From: Proteles cristata cristata
Taxonomy: Eukaryota > Chordata > Mammalia > Carnivora > Hyaenidae
Assembly (NCBI GenBank): GCA_017311185.1
Contig: JAESUZ010003506.1
Coordinates: 1-64,000, forward strand
Length of the DNA: 64,000 nucleotides
Reading direction: 5' to 3'
In this document: piece after piece, positions 45,883 to 57,793 of the stretch
How positions within the stretch are numbered: the stretch's first letter is position 1
Layout of the letters: every line of letters begins with the position of its first letter
Program-made: the position numbers and the translations under genes
The notes under the pieces: model-generated
Database searches by the model: none
What the model was told of the DNA's origin: nothing
What the model saw: only the letters and a program-made list of their open reading frames with translations

Positions 45883-48800
45883 TTAAGTTCCTCCTAATCC
45901 TCCTATACGTGCAACATATGATATTTATCCTTCTCTGCCTGACTTATTTCGCTCAGCATAACACCCTCAAGGTCCATCCATGTTGCTACACATGGCCAGA
46001 TTTCATTGTTTCTCATTGCCATGTAGTATTCCATGGTATAGATAAACCACATTTTCTTGATCCATTCATCTGTTGATGGACACTTAGGCTCTTTCCATGT
46101 TTTGGCTCTTGTTGAGAGTGCTGCTATGAACATTGGGGTCCATGTGCTCCTCTGCATCAGCATTTCTGTATCCCTTGGGTAAATTCCTAGCAGTGCTATT
46201 GCTGGGTCATAGGGGAGTTCTATTGTTAGTTTCCTGAGGAACCTCCACACTGTTTTCCAGAGGGGCTGTACCAGTTTACCTTCCCACCAACAGTGTAGGA
46301 GGGTGCCCGTTTCTCCACATCCTCGCCAGCATCTAGAGTTCTCTGATTTGCTCATTTTAACCACTCTGACTGGCGTGAGGTGGTATCTCAGTGTGGTTTT
46401 GATTTGTATTTCCCTGATGAGGAGGGATGCTGAGTATCGTTTCATGTGTCTGTTGGCCATCTGGATGTCCTCTTTGGAGAAGTGTCTGTTCATATCTTCT
46501 GCCCATTTCTTCACTGGGATGTTTGTTTTTCGGCGTGTAGTTTGGTGAGTTCCTTATAGATTCTGGATATTAACCCTTTATCTGATATGTCATTTGCAAC
46601 TATCTTTTCCCATTCCGTTGGTTGCCTATTAATTTTCTGGGTTGTTTCCTTGGCTGTGCAGAAGATTTTAATCTTGATGAGGTCCCAACAGTTTATTTTT
46701 GCTCTTGATTCCCTTGCTTTTGGGGATGTGTCAAGTAAGAAGTTGCTGCGGTGGAGGTCAAGGAGGTTGTTTCCTTTCTCCTCTAGGGTGTTGATAGTTT
46801 CCTGTCTCACGTTCAGGTCCTTTATCCATTTTGAGTTTATTTTTGTGCATTGTGTGATAAAATGATCTAGTTTCATTCTTCTGCAGGTTGCTGTCCAGTT
46901 CTCCCAACACCGCTGTTAAAAAGGCTGTCATTTTTCCATTGGATATTCTTTCCTGCTTTATCAAAGACTAGTTGGCTGTATACTTTTGGGTCCACGTCTG
47001 AGTTCTCGATTCTGTTCCAGGAGACTATGTGTCTGTATTTCTGCCAATACCCTACTGTCTTGATGATGACAGCTTTGTAGTAGAGGCTAAAGTCTGGGAT
47101 GGTGATACCTCCCATTTTGGTTTTATTTTTCGGTATTACCTTGGCTATTCGGGGTCTTTTGTGGTTCCATACAAATTTTAGGATAGTTTCCTCTAGCTTT
47201 GAGAAGTATGCTGGGGCAATTTTGATTGGAATTGCATTGAATGTGTAGATAACTATGGGTAGTAATGATATTTTAACTATATTTATTCTTCCTATCCATG
47301 AGCATGGAATGTTTTTCCATTTCTTTGTGTCTTCTTCAATGTCCTTCATAAGTTTTCTATAGTTTTCATCATACAGGTCTCTTGTATCCTTGGGTAGGTT
47401 TATTCCTAGGTATTTCATGTTTTTTTGTGCAATTTTGAATGGGATCAGTTTCTTGATTTCTCTTTCTGTAGCTTCATTGTTGGTGTATAAAAATGCAACC
47501 GATTTCTGGACGTTGGTTTTGTACCCTGCAATTTGGCTGAATTCTTGGATCAGTTCTGGTAGGCTTCTGATGGAGTCTGTCGAGTTTTCAATGCAGAGTA
47601 TCATGTCATCTGTGAAGAGTGAAAGTTTGACTTCCTCTTTGCCAATTCTGTTGCCTTTGATTTCTTTTTGCTGTCTGATAGCTGATGCTAGGACTTCCAG
47701 CACTATGTGAAACAACAGTAGTGGGAGTGGACATCCCTGTCATGTTCCTGATCTCAGGGGGAAATCTCTCAGTTTTTTCCCGTTGAGGATGATGTTAGCT
47801 GAAGGCTTCTCATAGATGGCTTTGATGATGTTTAAGTAGGTTCCTTCTATCCCGACTTTCTCTAGAGTCTTTATCAAGAACGGATGCTGTATTTGGTCAA
47901 ATGCTTTTTCTGCATCTATTGACAGGATCATATGGTTTTTATCTTTTCTTTTATTGATGTGATGGATCACATTGATTGAATTACGAATGTTGAACCAGCC
48001 CTGTAACCCATGAATGAATCCCACTTGATCTTGGTGGATGATTCTTTTTATGTGCTGCTGGATTCGATTTGCAAGGATCTTGTTGAGAATTTTTGCATCC
48101 GTATTCATCAAGGATATTGGCCTGTAGTTCTCTTTTTTTGCTGGATCTCTGTCTGGCTTGGGAATCAGAATGATGCTGGCTTCATAAAATGAGTCTGGGA
48201 GTTTTCCTTTGCTTTCTATTTTTTTGGAATAGCTTGAGAAGAATTGAGATTAATTCTGTTTTAAATGTCTGGTAGAATTCCCCAGAGAAGCCATCAGGTC
48301 CAGGGTTCTTATTTGTTGGGAGATTTTTGATAACTGATGCGATTTCTTCACTCGTAATGGTTTTGTTCAGGGTTTCTATTTCTTCCAGTGTGAATTTTGG
48401 TAGTGAGTGTGTGTTTAGGAATTTGTCCAATTTGTTGGCATATAATTTTTCATAGTATTCCCTGATAATTGCTTGTATTTCTGAGGGGTTGGTTGTAATA
48501 AGTCCATTTTCATTCATAATTTTGTCTATTTGGATGTTCTCTCTTTTCTTTTTCATAAGTCTGGCTAGAGGCTTGTCCATTTTGTTTACTTTTTCAAAGA
48601 AACAACTCTTGGTTTCATTTATCTCTTCAATTGTTTCTTTGGTCTCTATGTTGTTTATCTCTGCTCTAATTTTTACTATTTCTCTTCTTCTACTGGGTTT
48701 AGGCATTCTTGTTGCTCTGCCTCTAGTTCCTTCAGGTGAGCTGTTAGATTTTGGACTTGCGCTTTTTCGAATCTCTTGAAATAGGCCTGGAGACCAATGT

Positions 48801-49711
48801 ACTTTCCTCTTAGGACTGCCTTTGCTGCATCCCATAGATTTTGAATTGTTGTGTTTTCATTTTCATTTGTTTCCATATATTTTTTAATTTCCTCTCTAAT
48901 TGCCTGATTGGCCCATTCGTTCTTTAGAAGGGTGTTCTTTAACCTCCATGTTTTTGGAAGTTTTCCAGACTTCTTCCTGTAATTGATTTCAAGTTTCAAA
49001 GCATTGTGATCTGACAGTGTGCATGGTATGATCTCAATTCTTTTATATTTATTGAGGGCTGCTTTATGTCCCAGTATGTGATCTATCTTGGAGAAAGTGC
49101 CATGCGCACTTGAGAAGAAAGTAAATTCCCTGGCCTCAGGATGTAAAGTTCTAAATATATCCGTCAGGTCCATCTGGTCCAATGTGTCTTTCAAGTCCAT
49201 TATTTCTTTAGTGATTTTCTGTCTGGTTGACCTATCCATTGCTGTGAGCAGAGTATTAAAGTCCCCTGCTATTAGCACTTTCTTATCTATAAGCTTGTTT
49301 CTGTTTTTGATTAATTGTTTTAGATATTTAGGTGCTCCCATATTTGGTGCATAGACATTTATGATTGTTAGTTCTTCCTGATGGATGGACCCTGTAATTA
49401 TTATGTAGTGTCCTTCTTCATCCCTTGTGATTGTCTTTAATTTAATGTCCAGTTTGTCTGATATAAGTATAGCTACTCGGGCTTTCTTTTGATTTCCCGT
49501 AGCGTGTTATATATTTCTCCACCCCCTTACTTTTAATCTGAAGGTATCTTCCAGTCTAAAATTAATTTCTTGTAGACAGCATATAGATGGATTTTTTTTT
49601 AATCCATTCTGCTACCCTATGTCTTTTGATTGAAGCACTCAGCCCATTTACATTCAGTGTTATTATTGAAATATGTGGGTTTAGAGTCTTTGTATCTTTT
49701 GTAGGGTTCAC
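45883..49711 (-). pseudogene. L1 ORF2 pseudogene (full length)
   Basis: The expected start codon is GTG at 49709-49711 (from ATG), followed by NPTKDTKTLNP. The endonuclease opens LNVNGLSASIK, then frameshifts in an A run. A 222-codon open piece (48676-49341) holds GDFNTL, KIDHILGHKA and TLSDHNALKLEI, the endonuclease core. The RT piece (46873-47715, 280 codons) reads FTDD instead of FADD, an Ala-to-Thr change next to the catalytic aspartates. The C-terminal piece (45903-46514) keeps the Cys-rich motif but loses the GGLGGT end by a 1-base deletion. This is the best-preserved ORF2 here. Confidence 0.93.
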
Positions 49712-49757
49712 GTTTGTGGTGGTGACTCTGGTATCTTTGTTCCTTGCAACCTTTACT

Positions 49758-50647
49758 TCAGAGCATCCCCCTCAGGATTTCTTGTAGGGCTGGCTTAGTG
49801 TTGACAAATTCTTAAAATTTCTGTTTAGTTGGAACGGTTTTTATCTCTCCTTCTATTTTGAATGACAGGCTTGCTGGATAGAGGATTCTTGGCTGCATAT
49901 TTTTACTGTTCATCAAATTGAACATCTCCTGCAATTCCTTTCTGGCCTGCCATGTTTCAGTAGATAGGTCTGTCACCACTCTGATAGGTTTCCCTTTGTA
50001 TGTGAGGGCCCTTTTCTCCCTAGCTGCTTTCAAAATTCTCTCTTTGTCCTTGTATTTTGCCATTTGTTCTGTGATATGTCGTGCAGAAGATCGATTCAAG
50101 TTACGTCTGAGGGGAGTCCTCTGAGCCTCTTGTATTTCCACATTTACTTCCTTCCCCAGGTCGGGAAGTTCTCTGCTATAATTTGTTCCAGGACTCCTTC
50201 AGCACCTTTCCCTCTCTCTTCCTCTTCTGGGATTCCTATGATATGGATATTGTTACGGTTGACTGTATCGCTGATCTTTCAAACTCTTCTTTCATTTTCC
50301 TGGATCAGTTTGTCTCTTTTTTTGTCAGCTACTTGTTTTTCTATAGTGGTGTCTTCTAAATCACTTATTCTCCTTTCTGCCTCTTCAATCCGTTCATTGG
50401 AGGCCTCTAATTTATTATGGATCTCATTTATCGCATTTTTTAATTCTTCATGCCTATTTTTATTTTCCATTCTGTCTGTAGCCATAGTTTCTTTGATGTC
50501 CCCTATGTTTTTTTCAAGCCCAGCTATTAATTTTACCATTATTATTCTAAAATCTTGTTTAGTTTTGCTGCTGATATATGTTTTGAGCAGTTCATTAGCT
50601 GTCATTTCTTCTTGGAGTTTCTTTGGAGGAGAGCTCTTTCGTTTCAT
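49758..50647 (-). pseudogene. L1 ORF1 pseudogene (full length)
   Basis: The start at 50647 opens MKRKSSPPKKLQEEM. 122 codons stay open through the coiled coil (EELKNAINEIHNKLEASNER, IEEAERRISDLED) to ENERRV. A TGA then stands where other copies have CGA, a CpG-type change. A 1-base loss (TTCCCGACC, other copies have one more base) shifts the frame near 50160. The C-terminal domain resumes (VEIQEAQRTPLRRNLNRSS, TETWQARKELQEMFNLMN) and meets a second premature stop at 49812-49814. Nominal end TGA 49758-49760. Confidence 0.92.
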
Positions 50648-52531
50648 ATTAGTTAGCTTTCCGGCTCTTGTTGGTTTTAAAGACCTGTTATGCTCTCTGT
50701 ATCTATGATCGCTGCTATATCTAAGAAGACTCTGACTTTCCAGGGCCTATCCTTTTAGAGAGTGTTTTTTGAATGGTATCTCTTGGTCTCTCTTGTTGGG
50801 ACCTTGGTTATTTTATTCCTATTCATAGTGATATTTGGGACTCATCACCTTGTGTACTCTGGCTTGTTTCTTGAGGTAGTCCTGGAGAAGAAAACAGACA
50901 GACAAACACACAGGGAGCAGGAGCACACAAACGCACATGCTAAATCAACTAATGTGCAAAGCAAGTGGGAAAACTAAAAAGTTAAGAGAAAAGACGGAGG
51001 AGGGAGGGCAAATAATAGGGAGTATAAAATACATAAAAGGGTCAAAGAGGAGAAAAGAAAAGAAAAAAAGATGAAAACCGTCGGACAAAGAATGGTTTAA
51101 AGCATGTAACCGGATTTCCCAGCTACAGTTAAATAGCTGTGTGTATGCAGTGGTGGTTGAAGAGCATAGAGAAAGAGAGAGAAGACAGGGCGGGGATGAG
51201 GCAAAATTGGAAATAGAATGAACAGGCAGAAGGGATAAGAAGCTTTTTTCAAAAAGGTAAAGGGTAGAATATGGTTGGATAGGTGAGAGAAAATGCTGGT
51301 ATTATCCAGAGAAACTACATAGTCTAATTACTCCTGAGGGAAAGAGATGAAAATGTTGGTTGGTGTAGAATTTACCTCTACAGAATGGACTACTTGTGAT
51401 TGTTTAAGCAAGACGGCGAGCAGAGTTAATCAGGTCAGTGTTCTGGGGAAAAAAGAGAGAAAAGAGAAAGAAGAAGAATAAAATAAAAGAAAAAAAAGGG
51501 AGGAGGGCAGCTCTCAAGCAGGGATGGGCGTGGCCTGATCCAATGCCTCAGTCGGGAGTTCTGCTTTGGCGGTTGTGGGGAGGAGAGTGACGGTGCTCCA
51601 GTTCCTTCTTGAGCCAAGCGCTGCACCTCGCTTTTTTGGGCTTGTAAACGCCCCGTACCGGGGGCGCAGCCCAAGTTGGTTGCACTCTTCAACTCAGGCC
51701 AGTCCCAATCTCCAAATCCCTGTCCTGGCACCCTGCTGAAATTGCCTTAGACACAACTTCCCAGGCAATCCCCTCGGGGCAATTACAGGCCCCCTGCTGA
51801 GCTCTGGGGGTGGGGTCAGAATTGCTGCTTCCTTCTCTGGGTTGGGCTGGTGAGCATGGGCGGGGGCTTGCCTGCCAGGTGTGGTGAGCCCGAACCCGCT
51901 GGAGTGAGGAAAACCAGGTCCCTCTATGGCTCGTCACCCTAAATACGAACTCACAGGCAAATTTCCCAGTTTTTAGCTCTTTGCCTTCCCTCTGGAGTTC
52001 CAGCCAGCCAGGAGCATGGACCCGCGGTGTCCGCGCGGCTCTTTCTGGAGCCCAAGCCGCCTGGGAAGACATTGGAGGCAGGCACTCCGCTACTCTGAAT
52101 TCCAGCCTGCCAGGAGCCAGCACAAAGAAGCAGTCTGTGTGCTCAGCCCCCCGGGACCACTTGGCGTGAGGGGACCTGTCGTGCAGGTATTTGGCAAGTA
52201 CGGTCTTTCTATGCCCCGAGCGGAGGTTCCCCCCCCCTCCCCCCCGAGCAGACGTTTTTTTCTGTTTTGGACTCTCTCTTTTTCCCCTCTCACTCCCCGT
52301 AGAGGGTAGAGGGGGATCGCTTCCCACCCTGGAATCTCCGATACTGGCCTGATTTTATCTTCCCCAGTTCGCACTCATGTTAGAAGGCTTTCTCAGTGGA
52401 TTCTGCGTCCTTTTTCTCCCAGTCTCTCAGGTTTTGTACGGTTTCCAATGGCTTCAGATCTTTTCCGTGTGATGTATGGGCGCAAGTGCAAGTACGGAGC
52501 TCCTTACTTCTCTGCCATCTTGCCCCCCCTC
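50648..52531 (-). promoter_or_regulatory. L1 5' UTR with intact 5' end; GC-rich internal promoter
   Basis: 1.88 kb. The distal 0.9 kb (about 51480-52400) is GC- and CpG-rich relative to the AT-rich surroundings, as expected for an L1 internal promoter and methylation target. The first bases hold AAGATGGC, the YY1-like core. A 212-codon open frame runs in the sense direction at 51689-52327, with no similarity to ORF1 or ORF2. Confidence 0.75.
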
Positions 52532-52549
52532 CTGGAATTTAATTTTTTT

Positions 52550-52954
52550 TTTAAAGAAAGAGTATAGAACCTGTTCTCCAAATCTGCCCAGTTCCAAACA
52601 CTGGCCTTGAGAACACCTGACATAAAACATTTAATAGAGCCTGAAAGATCCTGGGTTGCCTATAAACATGTGCTTGTTGTGTCACCAGACTGGAACAATA
52701 TGTGGGGACTCATCACCCACTATTCTGCCCTCTGGATTTTCTGCTCTAATTTGGATGGAGAAGACCTGGCTTCATTACCCAGATTGTAGGAGACTCAATC
52801 TACCCTCACTGGTTCTCAGATCTCTGAGGTTCTGCCCCTGACTCAGGTAATCAGCAGGGTCTATTGCCTTGAGGGCTAATCAGGGCTCCCAGTTCCATAT
52901 TGTAATAGAATCCAGAATAGAATTGAATGACTCTTTGACCTGGGAGAACATCTA
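52550..52954. other. No gene recognised; single-copy sequence
   Basis: Unique-looking sequence following the L1 target site; two short overlapping plus-strand frames have no recognisable domain. Confidence 0.5.
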
Positions 52955-53140
52955 GTAAACCCCTTCACTTACTTGCTGTTGCAACTTTGGGCAAAATACT
53001 TCATCTTTCTGTGACTCAAGTTTCCTTATCAGTAAAATAAAGATCAAATAAATAGAAGCTACTTCTTAGGGGCTTTATGAGGATTAAATGAGCAAATGTA
53101 TGCAAAACACTTAGAATAGTGCCTAAGTGTATGTTTCAGG
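52955..53140 (+). repeat. MIR element, nearly complete core and 3' part
   Basis: GCAACTTTGGGCAAAATACTTC, GACTCAAGTTTCCTTATCAG, TAAAATAAAGATCAAATAAA, GGATTAAATGAGCAAATG and CTTAGAATAGTGCCTAAG follow the MIR consensus order on the plus strand. Confidence 0.9.
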
Positions 53141-53141
53141 T

Positions 53142-53178
53142 ATGATGATGATGATTATGATGATTATCATGATGATTA
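53142..53178 (+). repeat. (GAT)n imperfect repeat
   Basis: About twelve ATG/ATT-type triplets directly after the MIR 3' end. Confidence 0.85.
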
Positions 53179-53189
53179 TCCTGCCCCTC

Positions 53190-53315
53190 CACATTACCAA
53201 TGAGGAAACGAAGGCACAGAGTGGTAAAATCATTTGCTTAAGTTCCCACAGCTAATATTAAAACCAAGATTTTAGCCCTGGTCTTTTGACCCAATGCTCT
53301 TTCTTCTAAGCCAAG
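53190..53315 (-). repeat. MIR fragment
   Basis: CCAATGAGGAAACGAAGGCA with CAGAGTGG, TTCCCACAGCTAAT and the tRNA-like head region (CAATGCTCTTTCTTCTAAGC) match a minus-strand MIR. Opposite in orientation to the adjacent one. Confidence 0.88.
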
Positions 53316-54020
53316 ACAAAACCACCCATGCAGAAAATGATTTCATAAGCATCTCAGAACCAGTTTTGGTCAATTTTGGATTTTTGCTCAAAGGTGAATT
53401 CTGTCGTGTATGGATGATCAAATTTTTAGGAAATATTCCAGAATCTACCACATAGAGGCACTCAATATTTCTTGAGTAGTGAATTGTTCTAAGCTTCTTC
53501 CATACTTTCTTACTCTACCATAGCTGGGAGGCCAATTTAATGCCATGCTTTAACATTTCGTTTCCACCTCCATACTGGAAAAGAAATGTTAAAATGCAAT
53601 TGGAGGGATTTGGGGGTAGGTCTAAGGGAAACATTTACTGGTAATGAAAGTTTGCTAAGTCTTGGAACCAGTGGTGTGTTCATTGATGTTTAACAATAAA
53701 CTCTCTGGTAGGGTAGGGGGTTTGGGAGAAGAGACTTAATCTGTAGCATGTTCTTATTTCAAACTACCAGAGCCGTGTTATAAAATGCAGCGTTTGGAAG
53801 CGATGGACAGTAATGCACTATTATATAATATTTGCACCATGCAAATACTATTGTATAGATGTTATCTCATATATGTATATACTATATGTATAATAATGCA
53901 AAAAATAGTAAAAATGTAGTAAAATATTTTGGAAGTGATGAGTTTTGAATACTTATTACCATTGTTTTAATATTATTTTATTGTAAGTTTATATAATTTA
54001 AATAAAAATTTATTTTTCTT
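53316..54020. other. No gene recognised; AT-rich sequence
   Basis: Unique-looking sequence turning strongly AT-rich from about 53800 (several ATATAT/TATA stretches). No coding signature. Confidence 0.5.
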
Positions 54021-54217
54021 AAACAAATTTTAATGTTTATTTATTTTTGTGAGCAGGGGAGGGGCAGAGAGAGAGAGAGAGGCACAGAATCCGAAGCATG
54101 CTCCAGGATCTGAGCTGTCAGCACAGAGCCTGATGTGGGGCTCAAACCCACCAACTGTGAGATCATGACCTGAGCTGAAGTTGGATGCCTAACTGACTGA
54201 GCCACTCAGGCACCCCT
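54021..54217 (-). mobile_element. SINEC-type SINE
   Basis: Minus-strand SINE: AATGTTTATTTATTTTTG, the GA-rich strand, B-box complement (GGGGCTCAAACCCACC) and head complement (GAGCCACTCAGGCACCCC). The TSD was not resolved in the AT-rich flank. Confidence 0.88.
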
Positions 54218-54229
54218 CATTTTTTATTT

Positions 54230-54437
54230 ATAAAATAATTTAAAAAATTCTAGTATAGTTAACTTAGTGTTGTTTCAGGTATACAATATAGAGATTCAAC
54301 AATTCCATACATCACCCAGTGCTCATCACCATGAGTGCCCTCGTTAATCCCCATCACCTATTTCAGCCATCCCCCCCACTGATATCCCATGTGATAACCA
54401 TTAGTTTGTTCTCCATATTTAAGAGTGTCCTTCTCAC
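54230..54437 (-). mobile_element. Older L1 3'-UTR fragment
   Basis: TTCTAGTATAGTTAACTTAG, GTTTCAGGTATACAATATAG, CACCCAGTGCTCATCACCAT and 'AACCATTAGTTTGTTCTCC' are the antisense 3' UTR of an older carnivoran L1. It abuts a plus-strand L1 at 54438. Confidence 0.82.
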
Positions 54438-57400
54438 TGAGTGACAGAATGGATTAAAAAAAACACCCATCTATATGCTGCATGCAAGAGATCCATTTTA
54501 GACCTTAAGACACTTGAAGATTTAAAGTAAGAGTATGGAGAAACATCTGTCATGAAAATTGATGTCAAAAGAAAGCCAGAGGGGCAATTCTTATATTGGA
54601 CAAATTAGATTAAAAGAAAAAAAAGACTGTAACAAGAGACAAAGACACTATATAATAATAAAAGGAACAATCCAACAAGAAGATAGAACAACTGTAAATA
54701 TTTATGCAGCCAACATGAAAACATCCAAATATATAAAACAGTTATTAGCAAACATAAGGGAACTAATTGATGATGATACAATGACAGTAAGAGACTTTAA
54801 CACCCCATTTATATCAATGGACAGGTCATCTAAACAGAAATTCAACGAGGAAACAATGGCTTTGAACAACATGGAACAGATGGACTTAACAGATATATTC
54901 AGACATTCCATCCTAGAACAGCAGAATGCACATTCTTTTCAAGTGCACATGGAACATTATCTGGAATAGATCACATATTGGGCCACAAAACAATTCTCAA
55001 CAAATTCAAGACAATTGAAATCATACCATGCATATTTTCTGTCCACTGTGCTGTGCAATTAGAAGTCAACCACAAGAAGAAAATCTGGAAAGATCACAAA
55101 TAAAAGGAAGCTAAATAACATGCTACTAAACAATGAATGGATCAACCAGGAAATTTAAAAAAGAATAAATAAAAATGCACATGGAAACAAAAAATGAAAA
55201 CACAACAGTCCAAAACCTCTGGAATTGAGCAAAAGTGGTTGTAAGAGGGAAGTTTATAGCAATACAGATTTACAACAAGAAGCAAGAAAAATCTCAAATA
55301 AACAACCTAACCTTACATCTAAAGGATCTAGTAATACAACAAATAAAACCTAAAACCTGGAGAAGGAAAGAAATAATAAAGATTAGAGAAGAAATAAGTG
55401 ATACAGAAGATTTAAAAAAAGAACAGATTGATAAAACCAGGACCTGTTTTTTGGAAAAAATCAACAAAACTTATAAATCTCCAGCCAAGCCTATAAAGAA
55501 AAAAAAGAGAAAGAAATAAAAGAAATAAACCCACAAACGGGAGAGGAGAAATAACAGCTAAAACAATAGAGGTATAAATAACTATAAAGGAATATTATGA
55601 AAAACCATATGCAAACAAATTAGACAATCTAGAAGAAATGGATATCTAGATATATATAAACTTATATATTTTATTTTATTTTATATAAACGCCAAAGTGA
55701 TGTGGGAAGAAATAGAAAACATCAACTGACCAATCCCCAGCAAAGGAATCAAATCAGTAATTTGAAAACTACCAACAAACGAAAGTCCAGGACCAGCCGG
55801 CTTCACAAGCAAATTCTACCAAACATTTAAAGAAGATTTAATACCTATTCTTCTCAAACTATTCCAAAAAAATAGAAATGGAAGGAAAAATTCTAAATTC
55901 AATCAGTGTGGCAAGCATTACCCTGATACCAAAACCAGATAAAGACACTACCAAAAAAAGAGAACTACAGGTCAATATTCCTCATGAACATAGATGAAAA
56001 GATTCTCAACAAGTTACTAGCAAACCGAACTTAACAATAAATTTAAAAATCCACTCACCACAATCAAGTGGCATTTATTCTTGGTTTCCAGGGATGGTTA
56101 AATAGTCACAGTCAATCAAGGCAGTACATCACATGAAATAAAGGATAAGAACCATATGACCATTTCACTAGATGCAGGAAAAACATTTAACAAAGTACAA
56201 CATACATTCATGATAAAAAAATAAATCTTTACAAAGTAGGACTGGAGGTAATATATCTCAACATAATAAAGGGCATATATGAAAAATCCAGAGCTAACAT
56301 TATCCTTAATGGGGAAAAAATGACAGCTTTTCCCTTAAGGTTAGGAATAAGACAGGGATGTCCACTCTCACCATTTTTATTCGGCATAGTACAGGAAATC
56401 CTTCCTACAGCAATCAGACAACAAAAAGAAATAAAAGTATCAGTAAGGTAGAACTTAAACTTTCACTATTTGCAGATGGCATAATACTATATATAGGAAA
56501 TCATAGAAACTCTACAAAACCCTGCTAGAATGAATAAATGAATTCAGTAAAGTCAAAGGATACAAAATCAATATACAGAATTCTTTTGCATTTCTATACA
56601 CCAATAATGAAGCAGCAGAAAAAGAAATTAAGAAAAGAATCCCATTTACAATTCCACCAAAAATAATAAGGTAACTAGGAATAAACCTAGTCAAAGAGGT
56701 GAAAGATCTATACTCTGAAACCTATAAAACACTGATGAAACAAACTGAAGATGACACAAAGAAATGGAAAGTCCATGCTCATGTATTAGAAGAACAAATA
56801 TTGTTAAAATGTTTATATTACCCAAAGCAATCTACATATTTCATGCTATCCCTATCAAAACACTAATAGCATTTTTCACAGAACCAGGACAAACAGTCCT
56901 AAAATTTGGATGGAATCACAAAAGACCCCGAATTGCCAAAGCAGTTTTGAAAAAGAAAAGCAAATCTGGAGGCACCACAATTTCAGACTTCGAGTTATAT
57001 CAGAAAGCTGTAGTAATCAAAACAGTAATGTACTGGCAAAAAAAAAAAAAAAAAGATACATAAATCAGTGGAACAGTATGGGAATCTCAGAAACAAACCC
57101 ACAATTAAATGTCAATTAATCTTTGACAAATCAGGGAAGAATATGCACTGGGAATAAGGCAGTTTCTTCAACAAATGCTGTTGGGAAAATTGGACAGAAA
57201 CATACAAAAGAATTAAACTGGACCACTTTGTTACACGATACACAAAAAATAAATTCAAAATCGATTAAAGACCTGAAACCATAAAAGTCCTAGAAAAAAA
57301 CACAGGCAGTAACATCTTTGACATCAGCTGTAGCAACTTCTTTCTAGATATGTCTCTTGAGGCCAGGGAAACAAAAGCAAAAATAGACTATTGAGACTTC

Positions 57401-57582
57401 ATCAAGATAAAAATCTTCTGCACAGCAAAAGAAATAATCAACAAAACTAAAAGACAACCTAGTGAATGGGAGAAGTTATTTGCAAATAGCCTAACTGATA
57501 AGGGACTGGTATCCAAAAGATATAAAGAAGTTAAAAAACTCAACACCCAAGAAAGGAATAATCCAATAAAAAATGGGCAGAA

Positions 57583-57793
57583 AAGGCCACTTGGGTGGCT
57601 CAGTCGGTTAAGCGTCTGACTCTTGATTTGGGCTCAGTCATGATCTCACGTTTTCATGAGTTCGAGCCCTGCATCAGGCTCTGCGCTGACTAGGCAGAGC
57701 CCACTTGGGATTCTCTCTCTCTCTCTGACCTTTCTCCCACTCATGCTCTTTCTGTCTCTTTCAAAATAAATACATAAACTTAAAAATTATCTT
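57583..57793 (+). mobile_element. SINEC-type SINE (itself a SINE target)
   Basis: Plus-strand SINE (GGCCACTTGGGTGGCTCAGT). A 15-bp TSD with one mismatch (AAAAAATGGGCAGAA / AAAAAATGGGAAGAA) lies at 57568-57582 and 58037-58051. The two TSD copies are far apart because a second SINE entered the A-rich tail; the remaining tail resumes at 58023-58036. Confidence 0.93.

Larger units (their letters stand above)
45661..52531 (-). mobile_element. Full-length young L1 (6.87 kb)
   Basis: Complete minus-strand L1 bounded by a perfect 18-bp TSD, CTGGAATTTAATTTTTTT, at 45643-45660 and 52532-52549. Order on the minus strand: 5' end GAGGGGGGGCAAGATGGCAG, 1.88-kb 5' UTR, ORF1 (50647-49758), ORF2 (49711-45883), 3' UTR of the young GACAAAAACTGAGG type, poly(A), a 16-nt palindromic extra, and a second A run. 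Length and ends are those of a competent element, but both ORFs are broken. Confidence 0.95.

Noticed and set aside
52016..52309. 97-codon plus-strand frame, Pro/Arg-rich
   Set aside because: Antisense of the GC-rich L1 5' UTR.
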